Assembly (NCBI RefSeq): GCF_030503875.2
Contig: NZ_CP129968.2
Span: 62,001 to 126,000, forward strand
DNA length: 64,000 nucleotides
Direction of reading: 5' to 3'
From: Marivirga arenosa
Lineage (GTDB): Bacteria; Bacteroidota; Bacteroidia; Cytophagales; Cyclobacteriaceae
The notes beneath the pieces were generated by a model. The model was not told the origin of the DNA. It saw only the letters and a program-made list of their open reading frames with translations, and did no database searches. Below, piece by piece: positions 27,025 through 34,689 of this stretch. The stretch's first letter is position 1. Every line of letters starts with the position of its first letter. The translations under genes and the position numbers were made by a program.

Positions 27025-27495
27025 ATGGTAAAAAGTTATAAAGGTGCCTTTATAAAGAAAGAGGCAGCACAAGAAGAAGCACATAGCCTTTCTGTAAAAG
27101 ATTATATGGCTACTCAATTAATTAAGTTTCACGAGCATCAAACTGTTTATGAAGCCATGGATACCCTTTTGAAAAAGAAGATATCTGGTGGACCAGTAAT
27201 TGATGAAGAGGATAATTTGGTTGGGATTATATCAGAAGGTGATTGCTTAAGAGAAGTGGTAAAGGGAAAATATAACAATTCACCTAGATTACCCGGCCTA
27301 GTAAAAGATTACATGGCTACTAATATAATTCATATCGATGCAGATGTGAATATATTTGAAGCTGCTGATATGTTTTTAAGAATGCGCTTTAGAAGATTTC
27401 CAGTATTAAAAGAAGGTAAACTAGTAGGTCAAATCAGTCAGAGAGATATCATGAGAGCGGTAAGAGATACCTCCGAAGTAAATTGGAAACATTAA
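27025..27495 (+). CDS. CBS-domain pair protein
   Basis: The 156-residue protein is essentially two CBS domains: YMATQLIKFHEHQTVYEAM ... GDCLREV (about 30-82) and YMATNIIHIDADVNIFEAA ... QRDIMRAV (about 95-150). A short basic N-terminus precedes them. Paired CBS domains (a Bateman module) bind adenine nucleotides and regulate partner proteins; this one has no fused effector, so its target is unknown. It is the last gene before the ATP synthase operon, which runs towards it, and both share a bidirectional terminator. A link to energy status is tempting but not supported by anything else in the sequence. Confidence 0.85.
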   Translation: MVKSYKGAFIKKEAAQEEAHSLSVKDYMATQLIKFHEHQTVYEAMDTLLKKKISGGPVIDEEDNLVGIISEGDCLREVVKGKYNNSPRLPGLVKDYMATNIIHIDADVNIFEAADMFLRMRFRRFPVLKEGKLVGQISQRDIMRAVRDTSEVNWKH

Positions 27496-27496
27496 A

Positions 27497-27523
27497 AAAG
27501 CCGAAACTAATAATTTCGGCTTT
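27497..27523. terminator. Bidirectional intrinsic terminator between the CBS gene and atpG
   Basis: Arms AAAGCCGAAA (27497-27506) and TTTCGGCTTT (27514-27523) form a perfect 10-bp stem with a 7-base loop. T-rich tracts flank it on both strands, the longer on the minus strand, so it ends both the CBS gene and the ATP synthase operon. Confidence 0.85.
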
Positions 27524-27549
27524 CCTATATCATAATGTACTGACTTATT

Positions 27550-28425
27550 TTATTCTGCTGCTAGGGCTTCAGCACCTGCTGTAATCTCAAGAATCTCAGT
27601 AGTAATAGCAGCTTGTCTTGTTCTGTTATAAGTTAATCTTAATTCTTTTAATAACTCACCAGCATTATCAGTTGCTTTATCCATCGCAGTCATTCGAGCT
27701 CCATGCTCAGATGCATTAGAGTCTAATAAAGCTTTGAACAATTGAGTTTTTAAAGAAGTAGGAATCAATTCATTCTCGATATAATCTCTAGATGGCTCAT
27801 ATGTATAATCATAATCTGATCTACTTTCCTCATCACTTGATTTAGCTATCGGCAAGAATTGCTCTTTATTTAAGATTTGTGTAGCAGCATTTTTGAACTC
27901 ATTGTAGATGATTTCTACTTTATCGTAAGTTCCTTTTTCAAACTCATCCATAATGAATTGAGCTGCTTCGCTAGTCGCTTCAAAAGTTAAGTTATTGAAT
28001 AAATTAATATACTGATCGTTATAAGAAAGCTTATTTCTTTTCAAATAATCAGAAGCTTTTTTACCAATAGTCATAAAATGAAGATTACCACTTTCAGCAT
28101 ATGACTTATACTCACCTTCCATCAAGCTTTTTACTTTACGTGTTACAGTAGAGTTAAAAGCTCCGCATAGTCCTTTATCAGAGGTTACTAATATTAAAAG
28201 GATATTGTTTACGGGTCTTTCCTTAGCATAAGGATTATTCATCTCACCGCTACCACTAACATTTTGTAATATAGTAGATAACTTCTGAGAATAAGGACGC
28301 ATCATGGTGATTCTGTCCTGAGCTCGCTTCAACTTAGCGGCCGCCACCATTTTCATGGCTTTGGTAATTTGTTGAGTTGAAACAACAGATGTAATCCTAT
28401 TTTTTACTTCCTTTAGATTTGCCAT
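27550..28425 (-). CDS. atpG: F1Fo-ATP synthase subunit gamma
   Basis: The 291-residue protein opens LKEVKNRITSVVSTQQITKA, with MKMVAAAKLKRAQ following, and ends in NRTRQAAITTEILEI. These are the conserved N- and C-terminal coiled-coil helices of gamma that form the rotor shaft in the alpha3beta3 core. VTSDKGLCGAFN near residues 80-91 is also characteristic. It is the last gene of the atpBEFHAG operon; atpD and atpC are not next to it, which is common in Bacteroidota. A hairpin occupies the gap after atpA, and a strong bidirectional terminator follows the gene. Confidence 0.97.
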   Translation of the reverse strand: MANLKEVKNRITSVVSTQQITKAMKMVAAAKLKRAQDRITMMRPYSQKLSTILQNVSGSGEMNNPYAKERPVNNILLILVTSDKGLCGAFNSTVTRKVKSLMEGEYKSYAESGNLHFMTIGKKASDYLKRNKLSYNDQYINLFNNLTFEATSEAAQFIMDEFEKGTYDKVEIIYNEFKNAATQILNKEQFLPIAKSSDEESRSDYDYTYEPSRDYIENELIPTSLKTQLFKALLDSNASEHGARMTAMDKATDNAGELLKELRLTYNRTRQAAITTEILEITAGAEALAAE

Positions 28426-28479
28426 ACAGCCTTATATCTATTTTTACCTTTACAAGGAAAATTTATCTTAAACTTTTAA

Positions 28480-28499
28480 AGGAGCTCTTTTGAGCTCCT
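28480..28499. other. Intercistronic hairpin between atpA and atpG
   Basis: AGGAGCTC (28480-28487) and GAGCTCCT (28492-28499) make a perfect 8-bp stem with a four-T loop, in the 80-base gap just after the atpA stop. On the minus strand only a short T run follows. It may act as a partial terminator or RNA-processing/stabilising element between alpha (three copies) and gamma (one copy). Confidence 0.6.
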
Positions 28500-28505
28500 A
28501 AATAA

Positions 28506-30080
28506 TTAATATTTAGACGATAAATCGTCAGCTACTTTCTTAACCACTGCAATTAAATCGTCATTAATTTTACCAGCTTTGAAAGCGTCTAATGTTTCTT
28601 TCTCTTTGTTTTCCATCATCATCGCAAATTCCTTCTCGAAAGCACGAACTTTATCAACTGGCACCTTATCTAAGAATCCTTTTGTAGAGGCAATAATAAT
28701 AGCTACCTGCTGCTCAACAGCAACTGGAGAATATTGTCCTTGTTTAAGAATCTCTTGGTTTCTTCTACCTCTCTCAATAACTCTTTTTGTTGTAGCATCT
28801 AAGTCAGATCCGAATTTAGCAAAAGCTTCTAGTTCACGGAACTGGGCTTGATCTAATTTCAAAGTACCTGAAACCTTCTTCATTGACTTAATCTGTGCAT
28901 TACCACCCACACGAGAAACCGATATACCTACGTTAATAGCAGGTCTAATACCTGAGTTAAAGAGGTTTGTTTCTAAGAATATCTGACCGTCAGTAATTGA
29001 AATTACGTTTGTTGGAATATAAGCAGAAACATCTCCCGCTTGAGTTTCAATAATTGGAAGTGCGGTTAATGAACCCCCACCTTTAACTTTACCTTTTAAA
29101 GAAGGAGGTAAGTCGTTCATATCTTTAGCAATGTCATCATCATTAATAACCTTAGCAGCTCTTTCTAATAATCTTGAGTGAAGATAGAATACATCACCAG
29201 GGTATGCTTCACGTCCTGGAGGTCTTCTTAATAATAATGAAACTTCACGGTATGCTACGGCTTGTTTTGATAAATCATCATAAACAATTAAACCTGGACG
29301 ACCCGTATCTCTGAAGTATTCGCCAATTGCTGCACCAGCAAATGGAGCAAAGAATTGTAATGGAGCAGGATCAGCTGCAGAAGCTGAAACAATAGTAGTA
29401 TAAGCCATTGCACCAGCTTTTTCTAATTCTGATACAATTTGAGCAACAGTTGAAGCTTTTTGACCTATCGCTACATAAATACAGTAAACTGGCTCACCAG
29501 CATCATAAAATTCTTTTTGGTTAATGATGGTATCAATCGCAACAGCTGTTTTACCAGTCTGACGGTCACCAATGATTAACTCACGCTGACCTCTTCCAAC
29601 AGGAATCATTGCATCAATTGACTTAATACCTGTTTGTAATGGTTCAGTTACTGGCTCACGGAAAATTACACCAGGCGCTTTACGCTCTAAAGGCATATCG
29701 TAAAGTTCACCTTCAATCGGTCCTTTACCATCAATTGGTTGACCTAAAGTGTTTACAACTCTACCTGCGATTCCATCACCAACTTTAATCGATGCAATTT
29801 TACCAGTTCTTTTAACAGCATCTCCTTCTTTAATACCTTGAGAGCTTCCTAAAAGTACAGCACCTACATTATCTTCTTCTAAGTTAAGTACTAAAGCTTG
29901 TAAGCCATTTTCAAACTCTAATAACTCACCTGATTGAGCTTGAGTTAAGCCGTAAATACGTGCAACACCATCACCTACTTGAAGGACGGTACCAACTTCT
30001 TCTAATTCTGCTTCTGTTTTGAAGCCTGAAAGTTGCTCTCTTAATATTGCTGAAACCTCGTCTGGTCTAACCTCTGCCAT
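28506..30080 (-). CDS. atpA: F1Fo-ATP synthase subunit alpha
   Basis: The 524-residue protein carries the P-loop GDRQTGKTA (about 170-178), the alpha signature [14 protein letters not shown] (about 370-383) and the [23 protein letters not shown] region (written in two parts: [15 protein letters not shown] and [13 protein letters not shown]). It binds nucleotide at the non-catalytic sites of F1 and forms alpha3beta3 with the beta subunit encoded elsewhere. Length and motif order are those of bacterial AtpA. It lies 28 bases after atpH in the operon, with a hairpin in the gap to atpG. Confidence 0.98.
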   Translation of the reverse strand: MAEVRPDEVSAILREQLSGFKTEAELEEVGTVLQVGDGVARIYGLTQAQSGELLEFENGLQALVLNLEEDNVGAVLLGSSQGIKEGDAVKRTGKIASIKVGDGIAGRVVNTLGQPIDGKGPIEGELYDMPLERKAPGVIFREPVTEPLQTGIKSIDAMIPVGRGQRELIIGDRQTGKTAVAIDTIINQKEFYDAGEPVYCIYVAIGQKASTVAQIVSELEKAGAMAYTTIVSASAADPAPLQFFAPFAGAAIGEYFRDTGRPGLIVYDDLSKQAVAYREVSLLLRRPPGREAYPGDVFYLHSRLLERAAKVINDDDIAKDMNDLPPSLKGKVKGGGSLTALPIIETQAGDVSAYIPTNVISITDGQIFLETNLFNSGIRPAINVGISVSRVGGNAQIKSMKKVSGTLKLDQAQFRELEAFAKFGSDLDATTKRVIERGRRNQEILKQGQYSPVAVEQQVAIIIASTKGFLDKVPVDKVRAFEKEFAMMMENKEKETLDAFKAGKINDDLIAVVKKVADDLSSKY

Positions 30081-30108
30081 TATTCTTATATTATAGGTTA
30101 ATTAATTT

Positions 30109-30666
30109 TTAAATCTTTTTGATATATTGATTTTGAGTTAATTCCCTTCTCAAATCATTTAATTTACTTTGAATAGTTTCATCTATTTGTCTATCGCCTA
30201 CGCGAATCAAAAATCCACCAATCAAAGATTCATCTACTGTTTCGTTTAATTCAACTTCTTTGCCAGAAATCTCTGTAACTATTTTTACAACTTCTGAACG
30301 AAGAGCATCATCTAATGGAAATGTTGTGCTTACTTCAGCAGTAATAATTCCCTTATGCTCATTGTAAAGCTGCTTGAAAACTTTCGCAATCTCAGGTAAA
30401 TATTTGTCTCTATTCTTTCTTGAAACAATTTCAAAAAATTTGGATGTCATATCCTGAACTTTGCCGCTGAATACTTTCTTTACTATGGCAGCCTTTCTTA
30501 GGCTCTCCAAAATAGGATTATTCAACATCAATACAAAGTCTCTATTTTCAGTACAGACTTTCGAAAGTAATTCCATATCTGCCTTTGCATCTTCTAATGT
30601 TCCCTTCTCAACAGAAAGGTCTAACAAAGACTGGGCATATCGGGATGCAATTCTATATTCTGACAT
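30109..30666 (-). CDS. atpH: F1Fo-ATP synthase subunit delta
   Basis: The 185-residue protein begins SEYRIASRYAQSLLDLSVEK, the typical delta N-terminal helix, and has ESLIGGFLIRVGDRQIDETI near the C-terminus (residues about 143-162), the family's most conserved segment. Delta clamps the peripheral stalk to the top of F1. The gene sits between atpF (9-base gap) and atpA (28-base gap). The size is usual. Confidence 0.95.
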   Translation of the reverse strand: MSEYRIASRYAQSLLDLSVEKGTLEDAKADMELLSKVCTENRDFVLMLNNPILESLRKAAIVKKVFSGKVQDMTSKFFEIVSRKNRDKYLPEIAKVFKQLYNEHKGIITAEVSTTFPLDDALRSEVVKIVTEISGKEVELNETVDESLIGGFLIRVGDRQIDETIQSKLNDLRRELTQNQYIKKI

Positions 30667-30675
30667 TGGATCAGA

Positions 30676-31176
30676 TTAATTGAGTTTCAATTCTTTCATA
30701 AAATCTTCAGCTAAAGCTTTTTGAGCTTTATCGTCAGATAAGTTTTTGCGGATAACTTTTTCAGCTATTTCTAATGAAAGCTCAGCAACTTTAGTAGTTA
30801 CCTCTTTCAATGCTGCATTCTTCTCTACCTCGATAGAGTTTTTAGCGTCCGCTATCATTTTATCAGCTTGCTTAGCTGCATCAGATTTCGCTTCTTCTTT
30901 AATCTTATTAGCAATATCTGTTGCTTCTTTAAGCAATTTATCTCTCTCCATTCTAGCTTCTTGCAATAACTTTTGGTTATCAGCCTGTAATTTCGCCATT
31001 TCTTCTTTAGCATTTTCAGCAGCTTGCAATGCATCTGCAATACTACCTTCTCTTGCTTTCAAAGAATTTAGAATGGGTTTCCAAGCAAACTTTGATAATA
31101 AAAGCAAAAGAACAAGGAAAATGATGAGCTGCATGAAAAACAAGCCCGGAGAAAAGTCATTTATTAATTGTTCCAT
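30676..31176 (-). CDS. atpF: F1Fo-ATP synthase subunit b
   Basis: The 166-residue protein has one N-terminal membrane helix (about 8-30, LFFMQLIIFLVLLLLLSKFA), then KPILNSLKAREGSIADALQA. A long charged coiled coil rich in Ala, Lys and Glu fills the rest. This is subunit b, the membrane-anchored peripheral stalk. It is followed closely by atpH and preceded by an 85-base gap containing a strong hairpin after atpE. The opposite strand shows a long Ser/Ala-rich open frame, which is a composition shadow. Confidence 0.95.
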   Translation of the reverse strand: MEQLINDFSPGLFFMQLIIFLVLLLLLSKFAWKPILNSLKAREGSIADALQAAENAKEEMAKLQADNQKLLQEARMERDKLLKEATDIANKIKEEAKSDAAKQADKMIADAKNSIEVEKNAALKEVTTKVAELSLEIAEKVIRKNLSDDKAQKALAEDFMKELKLN

Positions 31177-31206
31177 TTTTTTCTTTGATTAATTTAAATT
31201 TTTAAA

Positions 31207-31242
31207 AACGCTATTTGCAGCCTAGCGCATACAAATAGCGTT
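31207..31242 (-). other. Intercistronic hairpin with T tract between atpE and atpF
   Basis: AACGCTATTTG (31207-31217) and CAAATAGCGTT (31232-31242) form a perfect 11-bp stem with a 14-base loop. On the minus strand it is followed directly by TTTTTAAAAATTT. It therefore looks like a leaky intrinsic terminator or 3'-stabilising hairpin placed just after atpE, whose product is needed in about tenfold excess over the other Fo subunits. Confidence 0.7.
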
Positions 31243-31261
31243 GTTTCATTTTCAGGATTAA

Positions 31262-31465
<204 letters not shown>

Positions 31466-31488
31466 TTAAATTAAACAAAAATACTCTT

Positions 31489-32574
31489 TTAATGATGCTC
31501 CTCTACCGCCATACCTATAAACAATGCTGATAACATTGTGAAGATATACGCTTGAAGAAAAGCTACTAATAATTCTATTAGGGTAATAAAAAACGCTAAG
31601 CCAAATGAAATACTTGAAGAAGCTACTATACCGAATTGAGCTCTCATAGTAATTATAAGTGCTATTAAACTCATTACTACTACGTGACCAGCTGTTATGT
31701 TTGCAAACAAACGTATTAATAAGGCAAATGGCTTTGTAAACATTCCTAATACCTCAATTGGCATCAAGATAATTTTCATGACTACAGGCACACCTGGCAT
31801 CCAGAAAATATGCTTCCAATAATTTTTATTCCCACTAAACTGTGTAACAACGAATGTAATGAGTGCCAACCCAACTGTAATGGCAATATTACCCGTTACA
31901 TTGAAACCTAAAGGTGTTAAACCCAATAGATTCAATATCCAGATATAGAAAAATACTGTAAGTAAATAAGGGATAAACTTCTCGTATTTAGGGCCAATGT
32001 TTGGTCTTGCGATCTCATCGCGCACATAAATCACTAATGGTTCAAGAATTCGACCAACACCTTTCGGAATTGCTCTTTTGTGATAACCCCTTGCTAAACT
32101 GTTAAAACCTAAAAATATTAACAATGAGGCTAAAAGCATCCCTACTACATTTTTCGTGATTGAAAAATCTAAAGGCTTTGAATTTGTAGCGTGACCTTCT
32201 TCATCTAAATTAATTTCACCCTCTGCATTAGTTTCATAAACTTTACTGTGGTAGAGTGCAAAATACTTTCCGTTTGATTCAGCTACCTCATGCCCATGAT
32301 CAAATTTTGAAGATGAGAAAACATGTAGGCCGTCTGACCATAAGATAACTGGTAAAGGAAAACCAATATGGGTTCCTGTTTTACCGTTGGTCCACAAAGT
32401 AAAATCATGAGAATCTTGCAAGTGATGCTCAATATAATCTTTTATCTCCTCTTGGGTGTCTATTTGCCCACCTTCTTCCGAACCTCCTGAAACCGCAAAT
32501 AACGTATTCACGTTAAATAGCGATACTAAAAGTGCGAACAACAATGTTTTTCTCATTATAGTTGGATTGATCAT
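31489..32574 (-). CDS. atpB: F1Fo-ATP synthase subunit a, with N-terminal periplasmic extension
   Basis: The frame gives 361 residues, and a second Met at 32556 directly precedes the signal-like MRKTLLFALLVSLFNVN. Residues about 30-130 form a soluble, His/Asp/Gly-rich extension, after which the usual six-helix subunit a begins. The proton-channel arginine is in LLIRLFANITAGHVV. Longer a subunits with a cleaved or exported N-terminus are typical in Bacteroidota. Subunit a forms the two proton half-channels against the c ring. A good -7 box 33 bases upstream suggests an internal promoter for atpB onward. Confidence 0.95.
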   Translation of the reverse strand: MINPTIMRKTLLFALLVSLFNVNTLFAVSGGSEEGGQIDTQEEIKDYIEHHLQDSHDFTLWTNGKTGTHIGFPLPVILWSDGLHVFSSSKFDHGHEVAESNGKYFALYHSKVYETNAEGEINLDEEGHATNSKPLDFSITKNVVGMLLASLLIFLGFNSLARGYHKRAIPKGVGRILEPLVIYVRDEIARPNIGPKYEKFIPYLLTVFFYIWILNLLGLTPLGFNVTGNIAITVGLALITFVVTQFSGNKNYWKHIFWMPGVPVVMKIILMPIEVLGMFTKPFALLIRLFANITAGHVVVMSLIALIITMRAQFGIVASSSISFGLAFFITLIELLVAFLQAYIFTMLSALFIGMAVEEHH

Positions 32575-32606
32575 TCTACTTTTCTACGATAGCCTTAATT
32601 TGGGGG

Positions 32607-32614
32607 CAAAGGTA
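32607..32614 (-). promoter_or_regulatory. -7 box of an internal promoter before atpB
   Basis: TACCTTTG followed by CCCCC on the minus strand matches TAnnTTTG, 32 bases upstream of the atpB ATG, in the 94-base gap after the small membrane-protein gene. It would allow the core atp genes to be transcribed without the upstream M23/bactofilin genes. No clear -33 TTTG is seen. Confidence 0.5.
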
Positions 32615-32668
32615 ATCATTTTCTTAATAAACATAATTTTTTTATTAAGTTTTTTACCACTTGAAAAT

Positions 32669-33058
32669 TCATGCTTTGTCATTGGTATTCATAAGCCTTC
32701 CGCTATAAATAGCTTCCATAACTAAAAACATGAAGAAAGGGATGATAATGGAAATTCTTTCAGGGAAGTTCAATTCTTCTTCTGAAAACAAAGTATTCTT
32801 AAAAATCAGAACAAATAATCCGATTTTAATAAATACACTTGCTAAATAGAAGTATCCTACTTGATCAGGAAGTTTTTTGCTTAATAATTCAACTGAACCA
32901 GCTATTACAATAAATGATATGAAGTGAAAAATATACATTGCCTCTAAAGAATAAGACAATACTTCATTTTGGCTTGATAAATACCAGTTTTGGGCAAATA
33001 GAATTACTACTGCTAACACTAATGTTAATAGTGTAAAAATCAATAATCTTTTAACCAT
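32669..33058 (-). CDS. Small four-helix membrane protein of the atp locus (DUF6168-like)
   Basis: The 129-residue protein has about four hydrophobic helices (5-25, 43-60, 70-90, 103-120). The segment VGYFYLASVFIKIGLFVLIF resembles the DUF6168 proteins found beside Bacteroidota ATP synthase genes. The position between AtpZ and atpB is where atpI (subunit i) lies in many bacteria, so an assembly role for the c ring is a plausible inference, though it is not a clear AtpI homologue. The ATG is 5 bases from the AtpZ gene's stop, so they are co-transcribed. The DUF name is from memory and only moderately certain. Confidence 0.6.
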   Translation of the reverse strand: MVKRLLIFTLLTLVLAVVILFAQNWYLSSQNEVLSYSLEAMYIFHFISFIVIAGSVELLSKKLPDQVGYFYLASVFIKIGLFVLIFKNTLFSEEELNFPERISIIIPFFMFLVMEAIYSGRLMNTNDKA

Positions 33059-33063
33059 GAATT

Positions 33064-33312
33064 CTATTCTTGGGATTTTATAACTTCTCTTATCACAACA
33101 AATATGGATAAGAAAACTGCCAAAAGCGTTATGACTTTGGTATAAATGTCAGACCCACTTTCGGCAACTTCATCTACATATTCTCCTAGTAAGTGGCCTA
33201 GGTAAATGGTTACAGCCATTTGAATGGCTAAACCAGAAAATTTAAGATAATTATTATACTGCTTTTGCTTCTTCAATTTTTGGGTTTGATTGTGATTTGT
33301 TTCCTTTTTCAT
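33064..33312 (-). CDS. AtpZ/AtpI family protein
   Basis: From the ATG at 33312 the protein has 82 residues; a GTG one codon earlier is less likely. A basic, Gln/Lys-rich N-terminus (KLKKQKQYNNY) precedes two membrane helices. The first carries FSGLAIQMAVTIYLGHLLGE with a conserved Gln/Gly pattern, the second VITLLAVFLSIFVVIREV. This matches the AtpZ family, encoded ahead of atpI and atpB in many F-type operons, which takes part in ATP synthase assembly or cation handling. Its first 59 bases overlap the C-terminal coding part of the bactofilin gene, an unusually long overlap. Confidence 0.8.
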   Translation of the reverse strand: MKKETNHNQTQKLKKQKQYNNYLKFSGLAIQMAVTIYLGHLLGEYVDEVAESGSDIYTKVITLLAVFLSIFVVIREVIKSQE

Positions 33313-33697
33313 CACCTATTTTAATAGACTTGTTAGAAACACCCATTTTACATTCACCATTGAATGTAGCACCAGATTCAACAATTAATTTATTGGTAAT
33401 AATGTCACCGTGAACAACAGCTGATGGTTTTAATACAAGTAATTCAGTTATTTCAACTACTCCTTTAACTTCACCTTCTATTTCTGCATTTTGAGCCAAT
33501 ACATTTCCTTCTATATGAGAGGTGCCACCTAAAACCAATTTTGACTTGGTTTTAATATTACCAATCACTTTCCCATCTATTCTGATATTACCAAATGTCT
33601 CTAAATCTCCATTTATGGTAGTTCCTTTTCCAATAGTATTGCTAGAACTTGTGATATCCTGTGCCATCTGTATTTTTTCTTGCTTGTTATTAAACAT
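33254..33697 (-). CDS. Bactofilin (polymer-forming cytoskeletal protein)
   Basis: The 147-residue protein has the bactofilin right-handed beta-helix core: TTINGDLETFGNIRIDGKVI followed by short G-rich rungs such as HIEGNVLAQNAEIEGEVKG and VVHGDIITNKLIVE (about 25-120). Disordered tails flank it, the N-terminal one being Gln/Ser/Thr-rich. Bactofilins polymerise without nucleotide on the inner face of the membrane and recruit cell-wall enzymes. Here the gene lies directly after an M23 peptidase (24-base gap), a pairing well known from cell-shape loci in other phyla. It overlaps AtpZ by 59 bases. An internal Met at residue 11 could also serve as start. Confidence 0.9.
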   Translation of the reverse strand: MFNNKQEKIQMAQDITSSSNTIGKGTTINGDLETFGNIRIDGKVIGNIKTKSKLVLGGTSHIEGNVLAQNAEIEGEVKGVVEITELLVLKPSAVVHGDIITNKLIVESGATFNGECKMGVSNKSIKIGDEKGNKSQSNPKIEEAKAV

Positions 33698-33721
33698 TTC
33701 TGTATTCTTTTCTTAATTATT

Positions 33722-34573
33722 TTAAAAGGTAATAAATTCTTCCGGATCAACCGGGTTACCATTATACCATATTTCTAAATGAACATGCGGGCCTGTAGTT
33801 AACTCTCCAGAATTACCTATAATTGAAATAACCTCCCCTGCATTTACAAAATTACCAACTTTTTTTAATATAGCAGAATTATGCCTTACAACTGATATTA
33901 AATTCGCTCTATGTTGAATTGCTATAACATACCCCCCGTCTTGAGTCCATGATGATAATATAACGGTACCATCTGCAATAGATTTTACTGGCTCGTTAGA
34001 TTTTGCTACTATATCTATTCCATAATGATCAATACTCATATCATATGGAGAACTAACAATACCTTGCAAAGGAGGAAAAAAGAATATATCCTTTAATTCT
34101 TCTGAATAGTTATTGCTAGAATAACTAGTTAAGCTAAAGTCTTGCTCTTCAAACTCCTGCCTAATAATTGAATCCCCTGCATTCATCTTTTGAGGATTCA
34201 TATCTCTGTTCAATTCCTCGGTGTTGACCTGGCTTGGTCTCCGATAAGTTTCTCCATCTGGCACATCACCCTTTAATATGGTTTGAAGATTACCTATAAA
34301 TTGATCTTGTGCCTGCAGCCTTGATTTCAATGAATCCATTTCCATAGTCAGCGACAATAACTTTTGATTATACTCCATTGTGGTATGCCGTGGATCAAAC
34401 CATTGTGCTAATAATGATTGGGATAGATATAATGCACCAATGAATATCAAAACGAAAGTTAATAGTCCTACTACAGCAACTTTTGCATAAGTAAAGTTAA
34501 GTGAAGATACTTCAGCTAAGTTTTCTTCGTTTCTTACCACCATTTGATATCTTGTGGTAAGCCAATTGGACAT
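33722..34573 (-). CDS. Membrane-anchored M23 (LytM) peptidoglycan peptidase
   Basis: From the ATG at 34573 the protein has 283 residues (a TTG at 34591 would add six). One membrane helix near 35-55 (VGLLTFVLIFIGALYLSQ) anchors a coiled-coil linker (about 70-100). The C-terminal LytM domain has DHYGIDIVA with the H and D ligands and the HVHLEIWYNG HxH motif, so the zinc site looks complete. It probably cleaves peptidoglycan cross-links in the periplasm. It heads the operon with the bactofilin, like the LmdC/bactofilin pairs that set cell curvature in other bacteria. A promoter with both -33 and -7 elements lies just upstream. Confidence 0.88.
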   Translation of the reverse strand: MSNWLTTRYQMVVRNEENLAEVSSLNFTYAKVAVVGLLTFVLIFIGALYLSQSLLAQWFDPRHTTMEYNQKLLSLTMEMDSLKSRLQAQDQFIGNLQTILKGDVPDGETYRRPSQVNTEELNRDMNPQKMNAGDSIIRQEFEEQDFSLTSYSSNNYSEELKDIFFFPPLQGIVSSPYDMSIDHYGIDIVAKSNEPVKSIADGTVILSSWTQDGGYVIAIQHRANLISVVRHNSAILKKVGNFVNAGEVISIIGNSGELTTGPHVHLEIWYNGNPVDPEEFITF

Positions 34574-34614
34574 TGTTTTTCTTATTCGCAAATTTGTTAT
34601 TTTAATATTTTATG

Positions 34615-34643
34615 CAAAAATACATATTATCAACGACTCACAA
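34615..34643 (-). promoter_or_regulatory. Promoter of the M23-bactofilin-atp locus
   Basis: On the minus strand a TTG (34641-34643) is followed after 18 bases by TATTTTTG (34615-34622), close to the Bacteroidota consensus TTTG-N19-TAnnTTTG. The box lies 41 bases from the M23 ATG, in the 116-base gap between the two divergent starts. Confidence 0.6.
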
Positions 34644-34689
34644 CAGTTTTCTTATATGAATCGCTTAATTTAGTCGTTTCAAAATTACT

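Noticed and set aside
30746..31192. Long open frame antisense to atpF (about 148 codons)
   Set aside because: Its Ser/Ala/Ile-rich product is a reflection of the Lys/Glu/Ala coiled-coil codons of atpF; no start context, domain or signal supports it.
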